Source of the DNA: Yarrowia lipolytica
Taxonomy: Eukaryota; Ascomycota; Dipodascomycetes; Dipodascales
Length of the DNA stretch: 64,000 bases
Assembly (NCBI RefSeq): GCF_001761485.1
Contig: NC_090770.1
Coordinates: forward strand, 620,001-684,000
Direction: 5' to 3'
This document shows positions 10,820 through 20,290 of this stretch, piece by piece (within the stretch, counting starts at the first letter, position 1; every line of letters starts with the position of its first letter). Below the pieces are notes generated by a model that saw only the letters and a list, made by a program, of their open reading frames with translations, ran no database searches and was not told where the DNA came from. A program made the translations under genes and the position numbers.

Positions 10820-11960
10820 CTCATGCTCCGGCTCTTATCGCTCTTTGGACTTATTGGCTACTGGCTGGCCTCGGCTCTTGGGCCCTGGCTCCTTTGGCTT
10901 ATTTCTGGCGTTTTGCACTTATTGCATCTGTGGACTCATTGGCAATGCTCAGCGAGAGCTCTTATTGCCGTTAAGGACTTAGTGGCTTTGGTGCTCTCGT
11001 ATGGCACGTATTGCTCTCTGGCTCTTTGCCCTCGTCTTCGCTCCTATTGCTCTTCGGACTAAGTGGCTTTGCTCTTTGGCGGCTCTGGCGGCTCTGGCAT
11101 TCGCTCTGACTCTGGCATTTCAGCTCTAGTGACTGGCGTAACAGCTCTGGCTCTTGAGTGGCTCTGGATTTGGCACTTATGCCTCTGGGGGACTCACAGG
11201 CTCTGACTCAGGCATCTATTGCTCTTTTGACCATGTATGGCGTTTGTCTGGCAGATCTTTGCTCTAGTTTCAGCTTTACTGCTGTAGTGGCTCTTGCATT
11301 TCAGCTTGGCTCTTCAGTTCTAGGCGGCTTTCTCATACAGGAATTGCACCCTATGAGACTTTCACAAAGGAGTTTCACCCCGTGAGTATGAGTATCTCGA
11401 ACAGGAGTTTCGCCTGTGAGAATGATGGTCCTCTCAAAAGGAATTGCACCCTTGAGTCCTCTCAGTCGGTGGCTCGGGCTCAATGGCTCTGGCACTTTGC
11501 TCTGGCGGCTGCAAATGCGGTTCTAAAGAACTCACAAGGCACGAAGGTGGTTCTGACATTTGTCAGTCAGCACAATCACTCGCTCTTTGCTCACGGCACT
11601 TTTTCAGCTCATGGCGGTCAACCGGACACAAAAGGTTACAGACTTAAGACACTTGGCTCAGGCGGTTGTACTCGCTTCTGCAAAGAACTCGCCGATTTCT
11701 CAGCTCAAACGCTCAATCAGGAGCTGTCGCACTGGGCTCATGCGATAAACGCGTCATTGCCTTTCTTAACCGACTCTTGGGATTCTGGAATTTCACCACA
11801 TTGCCCAAAAACAACTCAATCGGACGGCAAAAAAAAAATGGAAACGTCCTCGCTGTAGACAGATCAGGTCAACTGTCTGGTGAGACAGGTCTGCTTGTCA
11901 GCTCTGCATCTCAGCAGGCTATAAAAGGCACCTTCCGTCTCCAGAATGGCTCAGAGTAAA
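10820..11960. repeat. decayed GCTCT/GGCTCTGGC-rich tract
   Basis: About 1.1 kb in which words such as ggctctggc, tggcact, gctctttg and aactcac recur at irregular short spacing, with the plus strand rich in T, G and C and poor in A through the first half. It looks like an old minisatellite or repetitive coding sequence that has drifted. Several open frames cross it but none shows protein-like constraint that I can recognise. Confidence 0.45.
11337..11460. repeat. four diverged direct repeats of about 30-36 bp
   Basis: The core AGGARTTKCRCCY(N)TGAG appears at about 11338, 11367, 11403 and 11439 (aggaattgcaccc, aggagtttcaccc, aggagtttcgcct, aggaattgcaccc), each followed by tgag within a few bases. 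It sits inside the decayed GCTCT tract. Confidence 0.6.
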
Positions 11961-12040
11961 CTGGTCACATTCTGAATGAAAAAGTGGGTCGTGGAAGGGG
12001 TTTATATATTCTTGACCGAGCCCTTTACAGTTCGACAGAG

Positions 12041-12097
12041 ATGGCTGGTGGCAAAAAAATACGCATCAAATATGCATCAAATATGCGTACCAGCCAT
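12041..12097. repeat. interrupted inverted repeat (hairpin)
   Basis: The right arm at 12083-12097 reads ATGCGTACCAGCCAT. Its complement ATGGCTGGTACGCAT appears at the left, split by a 9-10 base insertion (ggcaaaaaa). The loop carries a repeated atgcatcaaat word. It could be a small foldback element or a chance structure. Confidence 0.6.
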
Positions 12098-12605
12098 TTA
12101 GGTGCATGACTCGAAACAGAGAGAAAGGAAAGGAAAGTTGTAGAAGCGTAGAAGCGATACAGAAACAACAATTATCAGATAAAAAAACAGCACGATCAGA
12201 AATATATAGAGCAAGTTACGCCTTACACCCATTCCAGAATGTACCACAGTCACTTTATACTCCTTTACACACTCCCTTCATCGTCTATCCCCCTTGCATA
12301 TACGAGAATCTTATTTTAAACCTATGTAGCCAGCCGCTTCCAAAGAACGCTGAGGAATATCAGCACTTTTGTAAGCCGCTCGAAGCGGAAAATTTCCAAG
12401 AAAATTACCAGGGGATAGAGCTGGTGGCAAAAAGAGGGTATTCGGCGCTTCCACATATCCGAAAATATCTTCTGAATATACAACTGAAAGGTTTGAGTTT
12501 CTACACAGGCCCACATCATGATGGTGAAAGCAGGTAGGGGACAGAACATGGCAGATTATGGAAAGGGCAAAAAAGGGAAACAAGAAGCTCCGCAAGGGGC
12601 AAAAC

Positions 12606-12723
12606 AATTGCAGCACCCAGGATTCTCGTATGGTCTCCCACTACAATACTAACTAGGCTCTCTGGTGCTTGACTATGGCTGATCGGACGGGAAGCCGTAT
12701 TTTCACCAGGATATGGCCGCAAC
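12606..12723 (-). rRNA. 5S ribosomal RNA, copy 1
   Basis: On the minus strand this reads GTTGCGGCCATATCC...CCCGTCCGATCAGCCATAG...AGCACCAGAGAGCC...GTAGTGGGAGACCATACGAGAATCC...GGTGCTGCAATT, which is the standard eukaryotic 5S layout: the 5' and 3' ends pair, and the internal control region (A box, intermediate element, C box) lies in AGCCATAGTCAAGC...GTGGGAGACC. About 118 nt; the ends are accurate to one or two bases. A short T run (TTGTTTT) follows at the 3' end as Pol III terminator. It stands alone, not fused to a tRNA gene. About 50 bp of 5' flank is shared with the copy at 22.3 kb, ending at a CACGTGA. Confidence 0.93.
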
Positions 12724-12780
12724 TGGGTTCGGACAAAAGGACGAGGTTGGAATTGGGCCTTGTAAGCCACGTGACAGCTA
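12724..12780 (-). promoter_or_regulatory. conserved 5' flank of 5S copy 1 with CACGTG
   Basis: Nearly identical to the flank of the second 5S gene over about 50 bp, then similarity stops. It contains CACGTG at 12768-12773, about 45 bp upstream of the RNA start. A role in Pol III transcription is inferred. Confidence 0.55.
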
Positions 12781-12980
12781 ATTCGAACATCCACGAGCTG
12801 GGTTCTCTAACTGGATCTCTCACGCCAGTAGCCATTGGGCCAGGTATGTACGATGGCGCAGCTATTAGTAACTAAGACACTCTTCATGTATCCACACATG
12901 ATCATCACACGTGACTTGATTGTACGACTAGGAATAATCTGACAAACATTGAATCCGTTCCCATCTGAAATTTTCCCAGG

Positions 12981-13145
12981 TTAGCCAAACGATAATGCAT
13001 CACCCTCAAACTCCTTAGAATGGGTTTTGTTTTGATCCTCCATCTCCTTCTTGGGCTCAGCTACATCCTTCTAACGCTCCTCAATCTCTTCCTCCTTCTC
13101 GGCGAGATTCTTCTGCACCTTGTCGAATTCATCCTTGACTTGGCT
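12981..13145 (-). pseudogene. coiled-coil protein relic
   Basis: On the minus strand a 55-codon stretch reads as a charged heptad-like coiled coil (SQVKDEFDKVQKNLAEKE, then EEIEER, and after an in-frame TAG at 13071-13073, KDVAEPKKEMEDQNK). It ends at TAA 12981-12983. The composition is too protein-like for random DNA, yet it has no start and contains an internal stop, so it looks like the remains of a gene. The parent is not identifiable. Confidence 0.4.
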
Positions 13146-13359
13146 GTTTTAATGCGGCACCTTTCAGAGTGTTCAGGAGCCGAGTAGAGGTAGAAAGATA
13201 AGAAAACCATTGGAATGGAATTGTATAATAGATTCGCCAATATCGGTGGAGCCATAGACTCTGCGAAAATGGTGGTATACTAATCGACCTACTTGAGAAT
13301 ATAACCCACCGGTAGGGTGTGCCCCTCCGCGAACATACATACAAACAGGAATCGATAAA

Positions 13360-16152
13360 TTATTTCTTCTCGGACTTCTTGGGATTGCTAGTCTTGGCGG
13401 CGGCAGGCTTGTCGGCACCACCCTCAACCTTCACATCTCCCTTATCGGTCTTCTCCTTGGCAGCCTCCAGCTTTTCAGTAGCCTCGTTCAGCTCTTTGGC
13501 GGCCTGCTCCTTGACGGAAGCATCACCCTCAGCCTTGACAACTGAGCCCAGCTGCTGCTTCATCTCCTTGACGTCCTCCTCCTCGCTCTCCTTGCCAACA
13601 CCCACAATAGTGTCGGTTTTCAGCAGAACGCCCGTATCATCACCAGTATTCTGGACATTCTCAGTGACAATCTCCTGGAAGCCGGGTTTCTGCTCATGCT
13701 TGACCTCGCCTCGCAGAATGGCCTCCACCTCGGTCTTTCGCTTCTTCCACTCGTCCACCTTGGACAGCTTCTCCTCAAGCGATTGGATCTCCTTCTCCAC
13801 ACTCAGACGAGCCTCCTTGGATCCCACAATCTCAAGATCCCAGTCCTTGCCGTCGTTGCCGAGACCCAGCTTGAGCTGGGCCTTGTGGTACTTCATCAGA
13901 GAAGGTCGATGAGATATGGTGATCAGAGTAATACCGTCCTTCTTGCAGTTCTCGTAAAGGGAGCCTTCCACATCAGAAGAAACAGCAGCAGTACCCTCAT
14001 CAATAACAGCAAACTTGGGGCGATGGTATAGGATTCGGGCAAACATGACTCGCTGCTTCTCTCCTCCAGAAAAGACATCCTTCCACTCCTTTCGAGTGTT
14101 CCAGCCACCCTCACGCGAGGGCAGGTAGCCCAAATGGACTCGGTCCAGAATAGTCTGCAGATCAGCATCAGTGACGTTCTTGCTGATCATGTCGGCATGC
14201 GAATCAGGGTAGATAATCTGATCCCGCAGAGATCCAATGGAGAGGTAGGCTCGCTGGGGCAGGAAACCAATCTCGGAAATGTCGGGACGAGAGAGCAGAC
14301 CACGGTAAACAGGCCACAAACCGCCAATGACTCGAGCAACTGCAGACTTACCGCAGCCGTTGGGTCCGGAAATAAGGATGTGTTCTCCGGGCTTGATGAG
14401 AACGTTAAGATCTCGAACAAGCAACTCACCAGAGCCGACAGCAGAGGGTGCAACAATCGGAACACCCTCGAATCGCACACCAGGGTACCGGGGCTGAATG
14501 GTACCTGAAATGGAGTTCAGAGTGAACTGCTCTTCCTCGGAGAGCTCACTGCTGCTGTCGGGATCGGGCTTCTCGCCGATAACAATGCCCTCCTCCTTGG
14601 CCTCCTTTGAAGCAGCCTCCTTGATGGGAGTCTTGAGTATTCGCGAGGTGTAAGCTCGAGCATGGACTCGATGCAGCACCGAAAGCAGCATGTAGACTCG
14701 AGAGGTGTAACCGGACAGCTCGGCAAGATCCTTGATGGAATACATCATTCGTCCACCGGCATCGGCAAGGGACAACATGAGTCGCTTGTTGGTGATGAAA
14801 TCTCGCATGTGGTCCTGCTCAGAGAAATCCATGGAAGCGGTAACAGCAGATGCAGTCGTCTCCTTGGTCTTCTCCTTGATGGAGGTCCATGCGGGAAGGA
14901 AAACTGGCAAAGAGGCAAACATGTATCCAATGGCAGACCATGTGTACTTCAGAATGATATCCTCAAACATGTTGTAGAAGATTTTGATTCGGTAGATTCC
15001 TCGAATGTGTCGAGCCAGTCGAATGTATGCCTTTTCGAGAATAGTTCGCTCCAGGGAAGTACCATCGTAGAAAGCAATTTCCTCTGCGTTGGTGATGAGC
15101 TTGGAATGCGCTGCTCGGTACTCACCCTCCAGCTTGGCCTGAATGGCGGCAAGCTTACCGAAGGAAGGGGCCAGACGTCGCAGCAGGTATGCAGTAAGAC
15201 CGTAGTTGGCGAAAATACCAATGAGGGCCATGGGTCCCAGGTTCTTACTCAGCTGGAAGGTAAAGATGAGGAAGTCCACAAAAGGCTTACCCAGGTTTGA
15301 GTACAGTGCTGCAGCCTTGTCACAGAACCGGGCCAGATCTGTGGTGATGAACTGGTCGGCAGAAGTACCGACGTTGCCTCCATCAATGTCCGCAATCTTG
15401 TAGTATGCGAGATCGGCATCCAAATACAGATCATGTACGTATCGGGTAAGACGCGTTCGGAATGCCAGCGAGAGCTTGGCCTGCAGGTACTTGATGACTG
15501 CGTTTGTGTAGGATGCAGGGACGGCGATGGCGAACCAGTAGCCCAGTCCTCTGAGGAACTTGCGGCCGTCTCCGGCAATCATGTCTCGCACAATTTGGCC
15601 GTCGAGCTTGGCCACGAGAAGCGAGATCCATGTTCGCAGAAACAAGAACAAGGCGTGCACCAGCAGAATGAGGGATTCTCGGGACTGCAATCGGGGGACC
15701 ATGATGACCCACAGCGCGGAAAACTGTCGCAGGAACCTGCCGTTGATGCCAGATTTGGCTTCTCCTCCCTCCGAGTCGTCCGGTCGCAGAAACAGTCGTC
15801 GATGTGCCTCGAACGTGACCTGCTTGGTAGGCTTGATGGTCACGGTCGTTTGTCCCTCCTTGTATGGCACCACAATCTGCTTGGACCCATCCGACAGTTT
15901 CACCGCGCTGTCCATTCGGTGTAACGGCACCTTCTTCTTGCTCTTTTTTGTGTTGAGATTGTCCAGCAGCGCCTGGCCCGCAATGCCCGTGCATGAGCCA
16001 ACCAGCAGGAACGCCACGACAGCAATCACCCTCAGACGTCGGGGAGACATTTGCCGCAGACTCGCCAGGTACGTGGAGATGAACGCCCGCAACTTGACGG
16101 GGTCCTGCAGAGCCTCGATGAGCAGCGGTCGTAGTGTAGAGACGTTTGCCAT
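13360..16152 (-). CDS. PXA1: peroxisomal long-chain acyl-CoA ABC transporter (ABCD family)
   Basis: A 930-residue half-transporter that, paired with Pxa2, imports long-chain fatty acyl-CoA into peroxisomes for beta-oxidation. The membrane half covers residues 35-490 and includes the ABCD-type loop EGEYRAAHSKLITNAEEIAFYDG-like at 343-364 (the EAA motif, with its NAEEIAFY core). The nucleotide-binding domain has Walker A GPNGCGKS (596-603), signature FSGGEKQR (694-701), Walker B FAVIDE (714-719) and the H-loop ISHRPS (746-751). The last 130 residues are a Lys/Glu-rich coiled tail longer than usual for the family. The choice of PXA1 over PXA2 rests on general resemblance and is less certain than the family. 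GTCACGTGAT lies about 550 bp upstream. The nearby IFA38 makes the very-long chains this transporter would move. Confidence 0.93.
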   Translation of the reverse strand: MANVSTLRPLLIEALQDPVKLRAFISTYLASLRQMSPRRLRVIAVVAFLLVGSCTGIAGQALLDNLNTKKSKKKVPLHRMDSAVKLSDGSKQIVVPYKEGQTTVTIKPTKQVTFEAHRRLFLRPDDSEGGEAKSGINGRFLRQFSALWVIMVPRLQSRESLILLVHALFLFLRTWISLLVAKLDGQIVRDMIAGDGRKFLRGLGYWFAIAVPASYTNAVIKYLQAKLSLAFRTRLTRYVHDLYLDADLAYYKIADIDGGNVGTSADQFITTDLARFCDKAAALYSNLGKPFVDFLIFTFQLSKNLGPMALIGIFANYGLTAYLLRRLAPSFGKLAAIQAKLEGEYRAAHSKLITNAEEIAFYDGTSLERTILEKAYIRLARHIRGIYRIKIFYNMFEDIILKYTWSAIGYMFASLPVFLPAWTSIKEKTKETTASAVTASMDFSEQDHMRDFITNKRLMLSLADAGGRMMYSIKDLAELSGYTSRVYMLLSVLHRVHARAYTSRILKTPIKEAASKEAKEEGIVIGEKPDPDSSSELSEEEQFTLNSISGTIQPRYPGVRFEGVPIVAPSAVGSGELLVRDLNVLIKPGEHILISGPNGCGKSAVARVIGGLWPVYRGLLSRPDISEIGFLPQRAYLSIGSLRDQIIYPDSHADMISKNVTDADLQTILDRVHLGYLPSREGGWNTRKEWKDVFSGGEKQRVMFARILYHRPKFAVIDEGTAAVSSDVEGSLYENCKKDGITLITISHRPSLMKYHKAQLKLGLGNDGKDWDLEIVGSKEARLSVEKEIQSLEEKLSKVDEWKKRKTEVEAILRGEVKHEQKPGFQEIVTENVQNTGDDTGVLLKTDTIVGVGKESEEEDVKEMKQQLGSVVKAEGDASVKEQAAKELNEATEKLEAAKEKTDKGDVKVEGGADKPAAAKTSNPKKSEKK

Positions 16153-17074
16153 GATGTTAGACGGGGTCTTGAGAGCTGTGGCTACGAGTCTTGTGAGTCT
16201 TTTGTTTGTCTTGGTGTCGCACTTGTTGTTGTATCAGAGTCGTTGGTGTCGCTGTACCCGTCTGTCGCTTTGTGTGTATCTGTAATGCACCTGCTTGCTA
16301 GCAACCACTAGTACCGTCCAAAAGTTGACGTTGTAGTGTCACGTTGTGCGCTATGTTGCGGGGAGGAGTACATGTACAGATTGCACTTTAAGTTTTGGGA
16401 CTTGGGGTTCATTTAACTTCCTCGGTTCGGCAGACAGACTGGGGAACGACGAGGCCGAAAGAGACGAATATTGGTAGGCAACATGGGCCGGAGAAGACAG
16501 CGACTTGCTGTTGGCGTCCATTAAAACGGTTATGCCGCTTTTGGTTTTCCATTAGCACAGGTTTAAGCCGCTTTAGTCACTGCTGCAAGCGGAGCCACCC
16601 TACTCCCGAAAGACCTGGAAAATGAAAAAAAGCTTGCCTCCAATCAAAGCAAGTGTAAATGACGGCAACGATAAAGAATCATCTCCGGGAGAGGCGGTCG
16701 GTCACGTGATCTTTGGACAACGAACCCCGACAACCGCATCGGATGGTGAACCGCTCTTTGCGCCCCTGAAATCGCTTACGTAATCTCGGTGTGTCGACTT
16801 TTCACGAGCCCCTCTTCGTATTCGGGTTTAAACGCATCTATGCATGAGCTGGGGTAAGATCAGGGCGTTGTCTTAAGTAAAAGGTTCAAGTGTAACTCTA
16901 TTATAGATGGTCGGGTTACTTAGTAGTTAGGTGGTGTGGTGAGCATTCCATATGAAAGGGAACCGATATGTGAGCACACCACGGGAGTTTTCGGTTAAAA
17001 CTAGAGTACACTTGCTGTGTAATCAAATATGCGCACTTATTCAAAGGCAACCTGTTACCAGTGGAGAGTTGTGG
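16153..17074. other. intergenic between PXA1 promoter and F-box gene 3' end
   Basis: No gene seen. Contains the PXA1 upstream region, a TCACGTGA site at about 16703, and an imperfect inverted repeat of ggtggtgtg/cacaccac around 16930-16985. Confidence 0.5.
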
Positions 17075-18166
17075 TCACAGCGAAAGAGCGACTGCCGTGC
17101 TCTTCAGATTGGGCATGGTGTTTTTGATCTCCTCCACAAGATCAGGTTCAATGAATCCAAGACGCAGGGTCTGAACAGAAGGAAAGATCTTTCCGGGTGG
17201 CTCGGCGCTGATAGGCATTAATCTGCTGGTGCTAAAGGCGCTTCTTGTGATATCGACAGTCTTCAGCTTGGTCAGTCGAGATGCGGCTCCTATCAGCATA
17301 TGCCACGCTATCAGAGGCTGAGTGTCACGTGAAATGAACTCGGTGAGACCACTGGGAAGGTCATTTGAGTCGTTGACTAGGGCTGTGGTGATCTTCTCAC
17401 TCAGCTTGAGTGTAGTGATCGGCAGCTTGGCCATCCAAGAGTAATCTGGCGCCGGTGGGATCTGTAGAGACGTCTGGAGGTCGTGGTCTGTGATAGGCGT
17501 GATTGGCGAAGCAAACAGTTCGAGATATTTAATGCGAGTCAATGCAGGGGCGATTTCAGCCAGAGTCTGGTGGTCTTCCGATCCCCAGATGAGGCTGACT
17601 GGGACTCGCAGAAAGATGATTTGTTTGAGCGACTCGGGGATAAAGTATTTGATCTGATCAACAGAACGCACCTGGACCAGCAGGTCGGCCTTGTATTTTG
17701 CTGCGTAGGCGCTGAGTTGGGACACGACGTCATGTAGCTGCTCGCTGAGGTCTGAATCGGCCGTGGTGTGATCTATGGTCATGACGATGGAGATTTTGTT
17801 GATATTTGTAAAAACTGATCTGTTGAGAAATGCCAGAGCCGCCAAGAACTGCTGTTCTCCCCACCAGGGCGTGAAGCTGAACTCGACTGTCCGAACCGAT
17901 GACGACGCGAACATCCCAACCTGTTTCTCTTCCAGCGCACCCTTGAAGCGGTCCACGTTGAGGTTGTGTAGAATAGTGAAGTCATCGTGACGTGGTAACA
18001 ATCGCGTCTCCACATAGTGTTTCGGCATCTGGGTGATGTGTGTCCATAGTAACGGGATGACGTTGTTGTAGAGACCTTGACAGGTGCATGCAAGGTGGAC
18101 CAGCTGCGTCTGATCCTCGACGTATCCAGCAATGATGCGGAAGATTTCGTGCGGCAAGTTCTCCAT
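17075..18166 (-). CDS. F-box protein of unknown target
   Basis: 363 residues when started at the ATG at 18166, which puts the F-box right at the N-terminus (MENLPHEIFRIIAGYVEDQ, then LVHLACTCQGLYNNVIPLLW). The frame is open 81 codons further upstream but begins with a non-ATG codon, and that part lacks protein character. F-box proteins recruit substrates to the SCF ubiquitin ligase through Skp1. The rest shows irregular Leu-rich segments (for example LTRIKYLELFASPI and TKLKTVDITRSAF), suggesting a degenerate leucine-rich-repeat fold. This is common among fungal F-box proteins, often as lineage-specific copies. Substrate unknown. Confidence 0.8.
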   Translation of the reverse strand: MENLPHEIFRIIAGYVEDQTQLVHLACTCQGLYNNVIPLLWTHITQMPKHYVETRLLPRHDDFTILHNLNVDRFKGALEEKQVGMFASSSVRTVEFSFTPWWGEQQFLAALAFLNRSVFTNINKISIVMTIDHTTADSDLSEQLHDVVSQLSAYAAKYKADLLVQVRSVDQIKYFIPESLKQIIFLRVPVSLIWGSEDHQTLAEIAPALTRIKYLELFASPITPITDHDLQTSLQIPPAPDYSWMAKLPITTLKLSEKITTALVNDSNDLPSGLTEFISRDTQPLIAWHMLIGAASRLTKLKTVDITRSAFSTSRLMPISAEPPGKIFPSVQTLRLGFIEPDLVEEIKNTMPNLKSTAVALSL

Positions 18167-18823
18167 AGCTAGCGAGAGATTGAAGCTGCAGTTGTAGCTG
18201 GTTGTGGAGTGGTGGCAAAGGTGCCGGGGTAGTGAGAGTGGAAGAAGGTTGATTCGAATTCGCTTCCGATAAGATAATGCATGTATAGCGCTGCAATAGG
18301 GTAATTGGTAGGGTGGAGAAGTGAATGAAAAGTCAGCATACAACTTGGTATATGTGCTGTAACTGGAGGTTTTGAGACCAAGGCTGTTGAATTGGGCCAA
18401 TAGTGTCACCTGTCAAGGTCGTAATCACTCCAATGTCAACATATTTCCGAGTTCGAGGAACTCTATCAGAGATGGTAGGCGTATCTCAGCTATATGGAGA
18501 AGGCTGCTGGTTTATGGGTTTTTGGAAACAGACAGAATGTGTATTGTTTCATTTCAGAATGTGTAGTGTTTCCATTTTGCATCAAAGAAGCACTGTTCCT
18601 GTTGGACTGGTTTGCGTCAAATATACCTAGAGCTCAACTATCGCGCGCCTCACTAGTCTGATGTCGATGACGGCGACGACAACTGCAACGATAATGATAA
18701 GCACCAGCTTGTCCGTGTCTTTATTTCTTTCTCTGTTCAACTTGACTCTTCCTTTCCTGATCAGTCCAGTCACTCAAGGCAGACGTTCCTGACAAACGTC
18801 TTGAGGACCTAGCTGGATGCTAT
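18167..18823. other. intergenic, no gene seen
   Basis: Promoter side of the F-box gene and the far end of the WD-like relic. No motif recognised beyond AT-rich patches. Confidence 0.45.
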
Positions 18824-19105
18824 TCAGGTGATGTTGAACAGAAAAGATACCAAAGTTCTTGAGCCTTGTTCTTCTGCGAATCTGGAGCCCAGGATAACTA
18901 GGTCGTAAGTCGCAACAATCAGACCTTCTCCATTCTTGTCGTCAGCCCAGCACGCCAATGAGTAGAGAGCACTTGTCTTCAGGTTCCAGATCTTGACCAC
19001 AATCTGGTTTATGTCAAAGACGGCTTGGCTTATGTCAGAAAGACACTCCGTAGACGGCGCTGAGACGAATGTCGAATTGACATCCCTATCTTGAGAGGAA
19101 TCCCA
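18824..19105 (-). pseudogene. WD-repeat-like gene relic
   Basis: A 94-codon minus-strand frame, free of stops, bounded upstream by TGA and ending in TGA at 18824-18826. It contains VVKIWNLKTSALYSLACW, then ADDKNGEGLIVATYDLVI. The (V)KIWNLKT block is characteristic of the end of a WD40 blade. The frame has no methionine at all, so it cannot be a complete gene. It is best read as the 3' end of a decayed gene or a lost exon. Protein-like sequence may continue upstream to about 19250 in another frame. Confidence 0.45.
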
Positions 19106-19653
19106 TCAACAGTATGTAGTACATGCTGTAGAATAGTGCGTCTTTCCATTCCAGATGGTTGTTGGTGCAACGATAGCTGTCCCCCGTACGATTCTGGAAC
19201 GATAACTGCCAACCGTACATTCCGTGGAATTTGATCAAAAATCATCTGATAATATCAACAAGTAATCATCGCGAGATTTTGCCCGATCAATCGTAATTCG
19301 TCCCTGTTGCGTCTGCCAAGCGCCGTGTGGCAAGACGCGCAGATGAGATAAATGAGACGATACTATGTATATCGAGGTGAATGGGAAACAGAGAAAGGGG
19401 CCACGATATGTAAATAACATGTAGAGGCACTTGAAGGCATGTAGAAATACGACACTAGCCTCCGTTTCTGCATCCGGACCTCTTCTTCTAGGGATATTTC
19501 ACTCCACACTCCGCCGTTAAACTTGGGTGGGGTTCGTGTGGCCAAGAGTGCATGAAAACATATATCTGGTAGAGAGAGAAAGAGAGAAAGAGGGAAAGAG
19601 AAGATGGTCTCTGATTATCACCACAAACCCCACATTCTTTCCACCACATCAAC
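19106..19653. other. intergenic, Ste18-like gene promoter
   Basis: Contains possible upstream remains of the WD-like relic to about 19250. Closer to the G gamma gene is an (agag)n purine tract at 19570-19605 followed by a pyrimidine-rich leader just before the ATG. Confidence 0.45.
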
Positions 19654-20154
19654 ATGTCTGTTTGGTCCCCAGAATCACCTGTTTTCTCCTACAGCGAGCG
19701 CCAGAACCACCTGCTTCCCCGGTCCCACGAAGATGAGCCCTTGTCTCCCACAACGGAGTATGCACACGAGCTGACCCACCAGGCGGTCCAGTATGGCAGC
19801 CAAAGTCCTGAAGTCAGCAAGATCGAGATGACCGAGGACTTTACTCCAAACGCCGGGTACATTGAGGTCAAGCCTCCAGCCCGACCTCGTCAGAATATCG
19901 CCAAGGATAATCAGCAAATGCGACTGGCCCTTCTGCGAGTCAAGAGATACGAGACCGCCGTTCAGCGACTGCAGGAGGAACAGGATAGAGAAAGACAGAC
20001 CGCCCGACAGGCTGGAAGGGATCTCATCAAGTACACAACGTCGGTCAAGGACCATGCGGTTCCAGAGCTGTGGGGGTATCTTCCCCCGGAGAAGAACCCT
20101 TATGCCCTGTATGAGGAGGAGAACAAGACGACCGGATGTTGTGTTATTTCGTGA
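19654..20154 (+). CDS. STE18: heterotrimeric G-protein gamma subunit, Ste18-like
   Basis: 166 residues. The C-terminal half matches yeast Ste18: a helical region from about residue 85 (NQQMRLALLRVKRYETAVQR), then DLIKYTTSVKDHAVPELWGY, where VPELWGY is the fungal G gamma signature. It ends CCVIS, that is a CAAX box (CVIS) for prenylation preceded by a cysteine that can be palmitoylated. G gamma pairs with the WD40 G beta Ste4 and relays the pheromone signal at the plasma membrane. The N-terminal extension of about 80 polar residues is much longer than in Saccharomyces Ste18 (110 residues in total) and is of unknown purpose. The gene has no intron. Confidence 0.88.
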   Translation: MSVWSPESPVFSYSERQNHLLPRSHEDEPLSPTTEYAHELTHQAVQYGSQSPEVSKIEMTEDFTPNAGYIEVKPPARPRQNIAKDNQQMRLALLRVKRYETAVQRLQEEQDRERQTARQAGRDLIKYTTSVKDHAVPELWGYLPPEKNPYALYEEENKTTGCCVIS

Positions 20155-20290
20155 CCCGCGCCGAATAAACAGGGACCGTTTTAGCTGAGGTAATAAATTG
20201 ACGCTATATCAGAGAAGCTGGAGCACATGTGCGCCCGAATAAATAGCACAGGATGGTTGCAAAAGTGGTGTCATTCTGTGGCATGTCTGC

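Noticed and set aside
12106-12537. 143-residue plus-strand frame beside 5S copy 1
   Set aside because: Begins with an ATG but shows no motif or clear protein constraint. I could not tie it to a transposon or host gene.
12601-12860. Idea that the near-identical blocks at 12.6 and 22.3 kb are a transposon or solo long terminal repeat
   Set aside because: On the minus strand they read as complete 5S rRNA genes with internal control region and T-run terminator.
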